From an uncultured Flavobacteriales bacterium (GTDB lineage Bacteria > Bacteroidota > Bacteroidia > Flavobacteriales_D > Parvicellaceae): a stretch of 64,000 nucleotides of DNA. This document shows, one piece after another, positions 28,424-37,516 of this stretch (positions are counted from its first letter, which is position 1; the number at the start of each line of letters is the position of its first letter). The position numbers and the translations under genes are program-made. The DNA is taken from contig CALSMU010000004.1 in assembly GCA_943787535.1 (NCBI GenBank), forward strand, positions 186,001 through 250,000, read 5' to 3'. The notes under the pieces were generated by a model, which worked only from the letters and a program-made list of their open reading frames with translations, was not told the DNA's origin and did no database searches.

Positions 28424-28646
28424 AGAATTCACTTCCAATAAGTGGATTAGTTTTATGTTTAGGGAGATGGAGGTTCATGAAGGAACAGGAGAAATTGTTT
28501 GTATTCAGAAGGAGTATGTAGAGTTTTGTATGCGCCAATTAGGTGTCAAAAAACTGAAAATTAAGACAAAAGAGAGCATTGGTAATTATGTAATAAAGAA
28601 AAAGAGGTTAAAGACATTTAGAGAATTATATAAAGATAATAGTTAG
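28401..28646 (+). CDS. Uncharacterised small element protein, about 81 aa
   Basis: I use ATG 28401 (MKSRMEDEEF); ATG 28413 is the alternative. The product is basic in its C-terminal half (KKLKIKTKESIGNYVIKKKRLK), which may indicate nucleic-acid binding. It overlaps the preceding gene by 23 bases in the +1 frame, so it may be coupled to it or a continuation of it. Confidence 0.4.
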   Translation: MKSRMEDEEFTSNKWISFMFREMEVHEGTGEIVCIQKEYVEFCMRQLGVKKLKIKTKESIGNYVIKKKRLKTFRELYKDNS

Positions 28647-28716
28647 AACGATTGGGGAACGATTAGGGAACGAATCATGAATTTCATTTGTATTGAATTT
28701 ATAAAAACAATACAAA

Positions 28717-29004
28717 ATGACAGATCTAATACAATTAATTACAATTACTCCTAAGGAATTTCGAGACCTACTTTTAAAGGGTTTTATTCTAGAGTTAAAC
28801 AAGCTAGAGCTTAATCAAAATAAAGAGACTAAACTCTTAACAAGAAAAGAAACAGCAGATTTTTTTAAGGTCACTTCTCAAACCATTATTAATTGGGAGA
28901 GAGATGGAATAATTACCTCAGTCGATATTGGGGGTGTTATTCGATATAAAAGAGATGAGGTAGAAAACCTAGGGAATAATACTGAAGGGGGTCAAAATGA
29001 TTAA
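28717..29004 (+). CDS. Helix-turn-helix (excisionase/MerR-like) protein of element A
   Basis: The 95-residue protein has an N-terminal helix and a C-terminal winged helix-turn-helix of the excisionase type (LTRKETADFFKVTSQTIINW, then GGVIRYKRDEVE). Such proteins bend DNA in excision or regulate replication genes. It overlaps the following 63-aa gene by 8 bases and is separated from the replicase only by that gene. An equivalent gene (46316-46609) precedes the replicase in element B, so the pairing is conserved and points to a role in initiating or controlling replication as well as excision. Confidence 0.8.
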   Translation: MTDLIQLITITPKEFRDLLLKGFILELNKLELNQNKETKLLTRKETADFFKVTSQTIINWERDGIITSVDIGGVIRYKRDEVENLGNNTEGGQND

Positions 29005-29188
29005 TTCATTTAACAACTCCGAAGCTAAAAATCATCCCAAGGGGAATAGGTTAGAGGCGTTTTTAAGGGCTGTAACGGAGGTTTCTCATATTTCTGACCA
29101 TAACCTTCATATTGTAGCAAACCGCTTAAATATAGAAGCGGAAATTCTTGCAATAGAGATACTAGCAAAAGGAGGGAAGCTGCTATGA
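28997..29188 (+). CDS. Small protein of 63 aa between the HTH and replicase genes
   Basis: The start lies inside the HTH gene and the stop overlaps the replicase start in an ATGA arrangement, which strongly suggests a real coupled gene. The peptide is helical and charged, with no known family. Element B has no equivalent between its HTH and replicase genes. Confidence 0.5.
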   Translation: MINSFNNSEAKNHPKGNRLEAFLRAVTEVSHISDHNLHIVANRLNIEAEILAIEILAKGGKLL

Positions 29189-30498
29189 GAACAAGTAAGC
29201 CAATAATCCTATTCGTTCCGGATTCATTTATTACAGAGCTTGATGACTACCTACATGAGAATCCTCCGGGGTTCAGCTTTAATAGGGTGAACTTTTATTA
29301 TGTAGCCCATCACCTCATCAAGTTACAAATCCAATTTAAGAAAGAGGAATATCATTACTTGAATCTTGAGTGCCTTAAAAAAGTAACCTGCAGTAAAATT
29401 GGTAGATATATTAAACTGTTGCGTGATGGAAAATTTGTTCTAGGGAAAGAGTTCTATGTAAATGGATTCAAAGCATACAGATACAAGCTAAATGAGACAC
29501 ATATAGAGTGTGTTTCAAGAATTGAATTAACACGAAAGTCAAAATTAACAAAGAAAATTATGAAATTACAGAAAAATACAAAAGCCAACTATAATAGACA
29601 GGAACCGCATGTGAAGGTTCTAAGAGAAGAATTTATGAAAATGGAACTTGAGTATGATAGTGCTTATGAATGGGCTAACAAGAGTTCTGATCCTTTGAAA
29701 AAATTAAGCTACTTGACATCTCTTTACCATCTTGAGAACAAAAGCTTTCGATATTGTGGCAGAAATAAAACTAACTGTAGATTAGATACCAACTTAACTT
29801 GCTTGAAAAGTGATTTTCGAAAATTTATTAATGGGGACTATGTAAGCATTGATGTTAAAAATTCCCAACCGTTCCTGTTAAGTGTGCTAATAGATGCTAT
29901 TATTCACGACAGGGGTACCTTATGTGGTCACTTAGGTAAGGAGTATCTGGCTGGAACGTTTGGTGTAAAAGGGATTCAAAGATGTTCTTTCGTTCATCAA
30001 AATCAAGAAAAAGCGTTTTTGATGAACGTTAGAAACTATGCTGAAGCTGTAATCGAAGGGGTGCTTTATGATGATTTTGTTCGTTCATACCCAGGTGAGA
30101 TTAAAAGAGATAAAGCAAAGGATATAACATTTATGGTCCTCTTTTCTCAAAATGAATGTTACACTAGGTTGGGCAAAATGATCCCATATGAGGAAGAGAA
30201 AAAGGTATTTGCAACTGTCTATCCATTTATTTATAGAATCGTTAAAACACTGAAGTTAAAAGACTATAAAGCTCTTCCTATATACTTACAGAAACTTGAG
30301 AGCTACTTGTTTATAGATTGTATAGCAAAGAGGCTTATTGAAGCTGGTATTGTCCCACTGACTATTCATGATTCAGTTATTGTAAAGTCGGAAGATCAAG
30401 CTAAGACGCTAGCTATAATGAAAGAGGTGTTTATAGAGCAAATAGGAGTGACACCAAGCTTCAAAGTAGAGAGGCTAAAGGGTGATAGTGATGGCTAA
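29185..30498 (+). CDS. TV-Pol-like replicase of element A (superfamily-A polymerase motifs)
   Basis: The 437-residue protein has three motifs in the order of family-A polymerases. Motif A is YVSIDVKNSQPF with Asp223, preceded by a block RLDTNLTCLK and RKFI that parallels GRLSSNNPNLQ and RKAFI of the PolA encoded at 1278. Motif B has Arg308, Lys312, Phe316 and Phe320 at the exact 4-residue spacing of the O-helix (PolA R774/K778/F782/Y786). Motif C is LTIHDSVIVK with His395-Asp396. It lacks nuclease domains. The layout matches the TV-Pol family proposed for mobile elements and some viruses, predicted to have primase and polymerase roles. It is coupled to the small gene upstream. Activity is inferred. 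Confidence 0.75.
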   Translation: MRTSKPIILFVPDSFITELDDYLHENPPGFSFNRVNFYYVAHHLIKLQIQFKKEEYHYLNLECLKKVTCSKIGRYIKLLRDGKFVLGKEFYVNGFKAYRYKLNETHIECVSRIELTRKSKLTKKIMKLQKNTKANYNRQEPHVKVLREEFMKMELEYDSAYEWANKSSDPLKKLSYLTSLYHLENKSFRYCGRNKTNCRLDTNLTCLKSDFRKFINGDYVSIDVKNSQPFLLSVLIDAIIHDRGTLCGHLGKEYLAGTFGVKGIQRCSFVHQNQEKAFLMNVRNYAEAVIEGVLYDDFVRSYPGEIKRDKAKDITFMVLFSQNECYTRLGKMIPYEEEKKVFATVYPFIYRIVKTLKLKDYKALPIYLQKLESYLFIDCIAKRLIEAGIVPLTIHDSVIVKSEDQAKTLAIMKEVFIEQIGVTPSFKVERLKGDSDG

Positions 30499-30841
30499 CC
30501 TAAAGGGATCTAGGGTGAGTCAGTTGTTTAACAAAAAGAAACGATTCATACTAGGTCTCTGTCTCAAAGTGACTTTCTCTTTGCGTTGAGGGGGGGGTAT
30601 AGATTAATGTTACTATAGCCCACGTGTGAAAAAGGAGTAATGTTCATTTAGCGCACCTCATCGTGTTTTGCAGTTAATTACAGCGTAAATTACCTTAAGC
30701 ACAGTATTACTTGGGTGTATAAATAGTATTGTGAAAGTTTATACCAAAAAAAAGTACAAAAGAAGTTTGACTTAGTCTTATTGTTTATGGTAGGTTGGCT
30801 AATTGGTTCCTTAACTTGTAATTGACTGGGCTATTTCTTCT
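30499..30841. other. Intergenic stretch between replicase and remnant
   Basis: No ORF, RNA or clear hairpin is recognised. It contains an A/T-rich stretch and a run of eight G (30590-30597). It is probably a deletion scar or the region of element replication control; nothing decisive is visible. Confidence 0.3.
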
Positions 30842-31090
30842 GTGGAGTATTTGGTGTCCATTATAATCATACAAGAGAGAATGGAGAGTACAAGATTTTT
30901 CGATAAGGTGTCACAAGAGCTTGTAGATAATGGTATAGTGCCTTTTACGATACATGATTCAGTAATCGTCAAGAGAGAGTATGCTGAGAAGACTCTTGAG
31001 ATAATGAAGAGTAACTTCCTAAGGGAGTTTGGTGTGGATGCTTCGTTTCATGTTGACCCACTCAATCCAGGGTCTCCTAAAGTTGAATAA
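30842..31090 (+). pseudogene. C-terminal remnant of a second TV-Pol-like gene
   Basis: The frame has RMESTRFFDKVSQELVDNGI followed by VPFTIHDSVIVKRE, which aligns with residues about 370-402 of the intact replicase (LQKLESYLFIDCIAKRLI... LTIHDSVIVK). Motifs A and B are absent. Identity is moderate, so it derives from another lineage, not a recent copy of the neighbour. It shows that a further element once occupied or recombined with this locus. Confidence 0.7.
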
Positions 31091-31296
31091 AAGCTGATTG
31101 AACATGAGAATGCTGATGAGGTGCCAATAGGTCTGAATAGCGAGTCCGTAGGCTCGTTAGAGGGAGCCCATGCTGGCACTGCAGCTTCTTTTCTTTCAAA
31201 GAATGATTTCGCAACACTTACCTTATCATTCTTCCAATCAATTTTATTTTTCATTCTATCATATTTACGTATATTTACATACATAATTATGATAGA

Positions 31297-34200
31297 ATGA
31301 AAAAAATATTACTATCCATCACCCTTGTTCTTTCCTTTATGTCGATTAATGCTCAAAACTGGATACAGTTAGGGAATGGCATAGCACCCGAAGAGAGTGG
31401 TGACCGTTGGGGCCATTCTGCCACAACAAGTGCTGACGGTAACACTGTGGCTTGTTCAGCTCATTGGAATGGAGTTGGTGACGAAGGTCATGTTAGAGTA
31501 TTTGAATGGAATGGCTCGGCCTGGGTTCAAAAAGGTGGCGAAATTAATGGAGAAGGTGGTGGAGACAATAGTGGCCAGGGTCAGGGTGTTAGCTTAAGTG
31601 ATGATGGGAATGTAGTTGCAATTGGGTCTCGATGGAATGATAACTTTAATGGGAGTAACTCTGGCCATGTAAGAGTTTACGAATGGGATGGATTAGCTTG
31701 GGTTCAAAAGGGAGGTGATATAGACGGTGAAGATGCTAATAATTGGTCAGGCAGGTCAATCTCAATTAACTCCAATGGTAATGTTTTAGCCATAGGCGCC
31801 TCTGGAGGCAATGGGTCTACCGGACAAGTAAGAATTTATGAGTGGAATGGAATTGCTTGGGTTCAAAGAGGTGTTGATATTCACGGTTCAAATGTTAATG
31901 ATGGATTTGGGTATTCGGTTGGTATTGACTCTGCAGGCGTTTCATGTGTAATTGGAGCAAATTATAACCTTATGCAGTCTGGACAGGTAAGGGTTTATGA
32001 TTGGGATGGATTTACTTGGATTCAAAAGGGAGTTGATATCCAAGGTGAAAATGTTAATGATGAATCGGGACAAAGTGTATCTATAAATGCTACAGGTGAT
32101 GTTATTGCAGTTGGAGCTGCAAAAAACGATGGAAATGGAGCTGAAGCTGGTCAAGTAAGGGTTTTTGAGTGGGATGGATTAGCTTGGGTTCAAAGAGGTA
32201 TTGACATAGATGGTGTTACTGCCGGTGATTATTTTGGGTACTCTATAAGTTTAAGTTCAGACGGAAACAAATTAGCTGCTGGAACTTATAACCTTTCTAG
32301 TGGATATGTCCAAGTTTTTGATTGGAGTGGGACTGCTTGGATTCAATCGGGCATGAACCTCACTGGAGGGGGGGGCAACTATTTTGGATGGTCAGTTTCT
32401 TTAAATAGTTTAGGAACAAGATTAGCAGTGGGTTCTCCTGTAAATAATGGAGAATTGAAAATATTTTCAATTGGTTCTGCCTGTACTACGATTCAATCTA
32501 TAAATAACATTAATATTTGCAATGGTAATAGTTATTATGCGGAAGGAGCAAATCAAACAGTTTCGGGAATATATTATGACACTTTACCAGCAATAACTGG
32601 GTGTGATAGTGTAATTACTACAAATTTGGTTGTTTCTCCACAAATTATAATAACTCCATCGATTTCAAATGACAATGGTTCTGGTATTGGAATAATTGAT
32701 ATTTCAGTATCGGGAGGAAGCTCTCCGTACAGCTACTCTTGGTCAAATGGCAGTATAACGGAAGGCCTCATAAATTTAACTTCTGGTAGTTATTCGGTTG
32801 AAGTAACCGACTCTATTGGTTGCACAGCAAATGAAACGGTAAATATTATCAACTCGTGCAGTATGAATCTTACTATAAATTCTATAGGGACTTCTTGTGG
32901 ACAAAATGATGGTGCCACTTCTGTAAGTCTTACAGGAGGAACCCCTCCATATAATTACGAATGGTCAAATGGTGCAACCACCTCTTTGATAGCCACTTTA
33001 GATGCGGGTTTATATTATGTAACTGTTACTGATGATAACGGATGTATTGAATATGGTACAGCAACTGTTAACGATTCTCCTGGAGCAACAATATCAATTG
33101 CCACTACTCCAACTTCATGTTTTGGTGGAGCAGATGGAGCAATAGATGCTGCAATTAGTGGAGGAACTACACCATATACTTTTGCATGGTCTAACGGTGA
33201 AGCAACTGAAGATATTACTGGATTAGTTGCTGGACAATACCAACTGCAAGTAACGGATGCTGACGGATGTATTACTAATGATAACATTACTATTACAGCA
33301 GCAACAGCTCTTGAGATAACAACAACTGTAACCAACTCTTCTTGTGGTGGAAATACTGATGGAGCAATCACTTCAACAGTAACTGGTGGTACAGGTGCTT
33401 ATACTTACTTTTGGAGCACCACTGCAACAACTGCTGATATTAATGGATTGGTTGCTGGAGTTTATATGCTTACTGTAACAGATGCAAATGGATGTATGGA
33501 TTCTACTTCTGTTTCAGTTAATGAAGAAAATGGTCCTGTTGTGCATTTAGATTCTGTTGTATCTGCTTCTTGTGGTGGACTTGGTTCTGCTTATGTATCT
33601 GCATATGGTAACGCTCCATTTACTTATGCTTGGAGCAATAGCGAAGTAACACAAGACTTGATTGATGTAATACCAGGAACGTATCAATTAGAGGTAACTG
33701 CAGCTGGTGGTTGTGTTTCTAATCTGTCTGTTGTTATTGGTAATGATATGCCAGTTGTGCAAGACATTTGTATTGTAACAGTAGATAGTGCTACCAATAC
33801 GAATACAGTTGTTTGGGAGAAACCAATTACAACAGCTATTGAGTCTTTCAATGTTTACAAGGAGAGCACCGTTGCTAATCAATACTTCTTAGCTGGTAAT
33901 GTGCCTTACGATAGCCTTAGCCAATTTAATGACCCTAATTCAAATCCAAATCAAAGAGCTTGGAGATATAGATTAACAAGCGTTGATACCTGTAATGTTG
34001 AATCTGAAATGGGAACAATTCATAAAACGATTCACCTTACTGTTAGCTTAGGACAAGGAAACGACTACAATCTAGCATGGAATCATTATGAAGGGTTTAC
34101 ATACGGCAGCTACTATATTAGTAGGTGGAGTCCAAGCACTGGTTGGGTTAACATTGATACAATACCTTCAAACCTTAATACATACACAGACTTTAGTCAA

Positions 34201-35088
34201 CCACAGGGAAATGTGTTTTATTCTATTGAAGCTGAGCATCCGACTGGGTGTACATCAACAAAAGCACAAGACCATAATTCAACTAGGTCAAACAGACATA
34301 CTTCTATTGGAGGTGCTGCACCCTCATCAGATTTTAGTTCTTCTGGAACACAAATTGTTTCAGGTTCAAGTATTGACTTTTTCGATCAGTCTATAAATAA
34401 CCCAACAACTTGGAGTTGGAATTTGTATGGAGCCAATCCGTCTACTTCAACCGATCAAAACCCAACCAATATTACTTATGGCAGTACAGGGTTTTATGAT
34501 GTTAGGTTAATCGTAAGTAATGCTAATGGGATAGATACTTTGGTGAAAACAAATTACATAGAAGTAATCGCACCAGGAGGTGCTGCTCCAACATCAGATT
34601 TTATTGCGAGTACTACCCAAATTCAAGAAGGAAGTTCTGTTGATTTTTTAGATCAGAGCCAAAATAATCCTACTTCATGGACATGGGTATTTGATGGAGG
34701 AAACCCTGCTTTTTCCACCAATCAATCACCCACTGGAGTTTTATACAATGCAGCAGGTAGTTATGATGTAACACTTATAGCAAGTAATTCTTTTGGAGTA
34801 GATACTTTAGTTAAAACAACTTATATTAATGTAGCTACATCAAATTCAATAAATGAAAATGGATTAGGTAACTTAACAATTTTCCCTAACCCAACATCCG
34901 ACCAAATTACAATCGATATAAAGGGTTATAATGGAGTTGTTAATGTTGAGGTGTATGACTTACAAGGAAGGCTATTAGAAACCACCACAAACACCACTGT
35001 ATCTCTTAAAAAACACGCCAAAGGAATCTATGTTCTTAAGGTGAGTTATGGAGAGGTAACTGAAGAGTTTAGGGTAGTTAGGCATTAG
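31297..35088 (+). CDS. Large T9SS-secreted adhesin-like protein, 1263 aa
   Basis: A signal peptide (to about residue 19) leads into repeated beta units (about 25-390) of the type GQVRVYEWNGIAWVQRG, resembling FG-GAP-like propeller blades. These are followed by SprB-type repeats (about 440-830; GGTPPYNYEWSNG), two PKD-like domains (about 1010-1180; SSIDFFDQS...WSWN) and a T9SS type A sorting domain (NLTIFPNPTSDQ to the end). It should be exported through T9SS and attached to the surface, acting in adhesion or capture. It is cargo of element A and depends on the host's T9SS. No frameshift is seen. Confidence 0.88.
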   Translation: MKKILLSITLVLSFMSINAQNWIQLGNGIAPEESGDRWGHSATTSADGNTVACSAHWNGVGDEGHVRVFEWNGSAWVQKGGEINGEGGGDNSGQGQGVSLSDDGNVVAIGSRWNDNFNGSNSGHVRVYEWDGLAWVQKGGDIDGEDANNWSGRSISINSNGNVLAIGASGGNGSTGQVRIYEWNGIAWVQRGVDIHGSNVNDGFGYSVGIDSAGVSCVIGANYNLMQSGQVRVYDWDGFTWIQKGVDIQGENVNDESGQSVSINATGDVIAVGAAKNDGNGAEAGQVRVFEWDGLAWVQRGIDIDGVTAGDYFGYSISLSSDGNKLAAGTYNLSSGYVQVFDWSGTAWIQSGMNLTGGGGNYFGWSVSLNSLGTRLAVGSPVNNGELKIFSIGSACTTIQSINNINICNGNSYYAEGANQTVSGIYYDTLPAITGCDSVITTNLVVSPQIIITPSISNDNGSGIGIIDISVSGGSSPYSYSWSNGSITEGLINLTSGSYSVEVTDSIGCTANETVNIINSCSMNLTINSIGTSCGQNDGATSVSLTGGTPPYNYEWSNGATTSLIATLDAGLYYVTVTDDNGCIEYGTATVNDSPGATISIATTPTSCFGGADGAIDAAISGGTTPYTFAWSNGEATEDITGLVAGQYQLQVTDADGCITNDNITITAATALEITTTVTNSSCGGNTDGAITSTVTGGTGAYTYFWSTTATTADINGLVAGVYMLTVTDANGCMDSTSVSVNEENGPVVHLDSVVSASCGGLGSAYVSAYGNAPFTYAWSNSEVTQDLIDVIPGTYQLEVTAAGGCVSNLSVVIGNDMPVVQDICIVTVDSATNTNTVVWEKPITTAIESFNVYKESTVANQYFLAGNVPYDSLSQFNDPNSNPNQRAWRYRLTSVDTCNVESEMGTIHKTIHLTVSLGQGNDYNLAWNHYEGFTYGSYYISRWSPSTGWVNIDTIPSNLNTYTDFSQPQGNVFYSIEAEHPTGCTSTKAQDHNSTRSNRHTSIGGAAPSSDFSSSGTQIVSGSSIDFFDQSINNPTTWSWNLYGANPSTSTDQNPTNITYGSTGFYDVRLIVSNANGIDTLVKTNYIEVIAPGGAAPTSDFIASTTQIQEGSSVDFLDQSQNNPTSWTWVFDGGNPAFSTNQSPTGVLYNAAGSYDVTLIASNSFGVDTLVKTTYINVATSNSINENGLGNLTIFPNPTSDQITIDIKGYNGVVNVEVYDLQGRLLETTTNTTVSLKKHAKGIYVLKVSYGEVTEEFRVVRH

Positions 35089-35137
35089 GCCTTTTCAAAC
35101 TATTGTATAAAAGTTGGAAAGTTGTATATTTATCTAA

Positions 35138-36481
35138 GTGAGAAAAAAATATACCTACGATATAGTAAAAGCGGAAGCATTAAAATACACCACACGTTCT
35201 GAGTTTAGAAAAAAGAGTAGCGGACACTATGATGCGGCACTTCGACTAAAGATTGTTGATGAGATCTGTTCTCATATGGAGCGACTTAATAGAAAACCTT
35301 TTACTGCTGAAGAAATAAGATTAGAAGCCGCTAAGTTCCTAACTAGAGGTGAATTTGCCAAACAAAGTAATAGTGCATATGCCGCTGCATTAAGAAAAGG
35401 CATTTTAGATGAAGTCTGCTCGCATATGACTTTACTTCAACGCAAAAAATATACTCTTGAAGAATTAGAAAAAATAGCACTTGAATACAATACGCGAATT
35501 TCCTTTCGAAAATCTAATAATGGAGCTTACTCAGCAGCTTTAAGAAGGGGCATAATGGATGACATTTGTAAACACATGCACGCTGTTGGTAATCGAAAAA
35601 AAAGAGGTGTATATATTTTTGAATTTCCAGAAATAAAAACGGTTTATGTAGGTCTTTCTTACAATCTTGTGCATAGAAAGTCTACTCATTTACTTAATTC
35701 GCATAACAAAGGATTAAAGCAATTATTAGAAGAAAAAGCAACATATAACTATATAACTACTGGCAAGTATTATGATGCGGAGGTTGCTGCGCAAATTGAA
35801 ACAAACACAGTTTTAGACTATGAAAATAAAAACTGGACTATACTCAATATCTCAAAGACTGGAGGACTAGGAGGCGGAGAAGGAACATATACTAAGGAAG
35901 AATTAAAACAGGAAGCTAAATTGTATAAGAGTCGGTCGAAATTTAAAGAAGGTAGTCCGAATCATTACGCCGCTGCTCAAAGAAGAAGAATATTGACTTC
36001 AATATGCAAGCATATGGCAATTAAGAAAATTGAACCATACACTTTAGACTCTTTAATTGAATTATCTAAAAATTATTCATCTATTAGTGATTTAAGAAAA
36101 AACAAAAATGGAGCATATCAAGCTGCAATTCGACTTGAAATAATAGACCAATTAGGATTTAAAAGACAAACGAGAAAAAAAATTACTATTAAAGAGATAC
36201 AAGAGGAAGCTATGCTTTACAAAACAAGAAGCGAATTTGCCAAACAAAGTAATAGTGCTTATAATGCTGCTCAGCGTAAAGGCATTTTAGATGAAGTCTG
36301 CTCGCATATGACATTGGTCCAAAGAAAAAAATACTCCAACCAAGAGATAAAGGATATTGCATTGACATATGCTTCAAGAAATGAATTTAAAAACTCCTCA
36401 AGAGGGGCTTATGCTGCTGCAAGAGACAGAAACATCTTAGATGAAGTCTGCTCTCATATGCCGAAAAGAAAAAAGTCTTAG
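35138..36481 (+). CDS. GIY-YIG nuclease flanked by seven repeats, 447 aa
   Basis: Start is GTG 35138. Three repeats of about 48 residues (1-146) precede a GIY-YIG domain (about 157-245; GVYIFEF...VYVGLS, then HRKSTHL and an AQIETNTVLDYEN Glu), and four further repeats follow (about 251-447). The repeat consensus has EEA..Y.TR.EF.K...AY.AA.R..ILDEVCSHM. Repeats 2 and 6 are almost identical over 80 bases. The modules are likely DNA-binding units that place the nuclease. It might be a homing endonuclease or a defence nuclease. It is convergent with the nuclease/helicase pair. Confidence 0.75.
   Translation: MRKKYTYDIVKAEALKYTTRSEFRKKSSGHYDAALRLKIVDEICSHMERLNRKPFTAEEIRLEAAKFLTRGEFAKQSNSAYAAALRKGILDEVCSHMTLLQRKKYTLEELEKIALEYNTRISFRKSNNGAYSAALRRGIMDDICKHMHAVGNRKKRGVYIFEFPEIKTVYVGLSYNLVHRKSTHLLNSHNKGLKQLLEEKATYNYITTGKYYDAEVAAQIETNTVLDYENKNWTILNISKTGGLGGGEGTYTKEELKQEAKLYKSRSKFKEGSPNHYAAAQRRRILTSICKHMAIKKIEPYTLDSLIELSKNYSSISDLRKNKNGAYQAAIRLEIIDQLGFKRQTRKKITIKEIQEEAMLYKTRSEFAKQSNSAYNAAQRKGILDEVCSHMTLVQRKKYSNQEIKDIALTYASRNEFKNSSRGAYAAARDRNILDEVCSHMPKRKKS
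35351..35430 (+). repeat. Near-identical 80-bp repeat within the GIY-YIG gene, copy 1
   Basis: The segment encoding most of repeat 2 is almost identical at the DNA level to 36233-36312, with differences clustered in the middle. Confidence 0.85.
36233..36312 (+). repeat. Near-identical 80-bp repeat within the GIY-YIG gene, copy 2
   Basis: This is the partner of 35351-35430 and encodes repeat 6. Confidence 0.85.
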
Positions 36482-36538
36482 GAATTAACCCTATTCTCTG
36501 TTAGAAGATTTTTTTTAATAATTAATCTAACTAAGGTA

Positions 36539-37498
36539 TCAGGAAGTTAAATTTTGATACTTCTGTTTTAATAAAATCATCAAGTAATCCAAATCGATTT
36601 TCTTATCTAACTTCACTCTATATACACAGCCCTGTGTGCCATCTTTCCATGTCCATGAATATTCTTGAGTAATTTTTTTTGGGTCATCTAGGTCAAAGTA
36701 GTTTTTTGATTTTGTACCATCTGGTTTGATATTACCTCTTTGTATTTCAATGTTTATAAAAGCTTTCTTCCAACTAAAATATCCTAGCGTTTTATTTCCT
36801 ACCATCAAACTGATATAATTCTTTTTTGGTACAATATGCAAATCATCTAATACTTCAAGACGATCTTTTAATTCTTCCCATTTAGCTACTATGGCTTCAT
36901 CAGAATTAGCTGTATGATCTTCTTCACTAGATCTTTTTACTTCTCTACTAACAGATGCAATTACACTATTGCTTTTGGCACTTGATAATGATTCAATGCT
37001 TTCATTAGAAGTTGCTTGGTGTTTATTTAAGGCAATGGTTGAATTTGAAAACCTTTTTATTTCCCATAATTCAAAAGGAACATTCTTAAAATTAACACTG
37101 TCTTTTTGATAAGAGTTATAGGATGGTGAGACAAAAATTATTTTAGATTGACTCCAATCAATATCATCAGCACTTAAAACCTTATTCATGTGTTGAGAAA
37201 GTGTCAGAAGGAAATCTGATTTATTATTAAGCAGAAGTTGCAAATAAGTATAGCCTTGATCTATTACCGAATAACTTTTCCCCTTCTTATACTCGATAAT
37301 AACAAAAGATTTATTTTCCTTGTCATAACAAAGTGAATCAATTCGATACTTTCCAACTGTATATTCAGTTTTAATAAATTCCACATTGAAAAATGATTCG
37401 GTATTCTTTTCAACTAATTCTTGAATGTCTTTTTCTAACTTGAATGGGACTAGGTTCAATGACTTTGCTTGATTTTTTTTTAATTCATATACTTCCAT
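36539..37498 (-). CDS. PD-(D/E)xK nuclease-like protein with C-terminal DUF5655-type domain
   Basis: Residues about 45-75 have a restriction-nuclease core: a Tyr-Arg-Ile-Asp (KYRIDSLCYD) then IIEYKKG, giving the Asp and the Glu-x-Lys of the PD-(D/E)xK site. A Ser-rich linker (about 165-205) leads to a C-terminal domain of about 110 residues that resembles DUF5655 (KKNYISLMVGNKTLGYFSWKK). It starts 18 bases after the stop of the helicase gene, so the two form an operon. The pair looks like a DNA-degrading defence or restriction module; target and modification partner are unknown. Confidence 0.75.
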   Translation of the reverse strand: MEVYELKKNQAKSLNLVPFKLEKDIQELVEKNTESFFNVEFIKTEYTVGKYRIDSLCYDKENKSFVIIEYKKGKSYSVIDQGYTYLQLLLNNKSDFLLTLSQHMNKVLSADDIDWSQSKIIFVSPSYNSYQKDSVNFKNVPFELWEIKRFSNSTIALNKHQATSNESIESLSSAKSNSVIASVSREVKRSSEEDHTANSDEAIVAKWEELKDRLEVLDDLHIVPKKNYISLMVGNKTLGYFSWKKAFINIEIQRGNIKPDGTKSKNYFDLDDPKKITQEYSWTWKDGTQGCVYRVKLDKKIDLDYLMILLKQKYQNLTS

Positions 37499-37516
37499 AA
37501 ATTGTTTTTTCTGTTT

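Noticed and set aside
27932-28646. A further +1 frameshift joining 27932-28423 with 28401-28646
   Set aside because: The two frames do overlap in the +1 register beside a T9 run, but each has its own start and no conserved residues show that they belong together; not counted.
31048-31284. Minus-strand ORF of 78 aa before the adhesin gene
   Set aside because: It overlaps the replicase remnant and the adhesin upstream region and has no protein-like pattern beyond short charged stretches.
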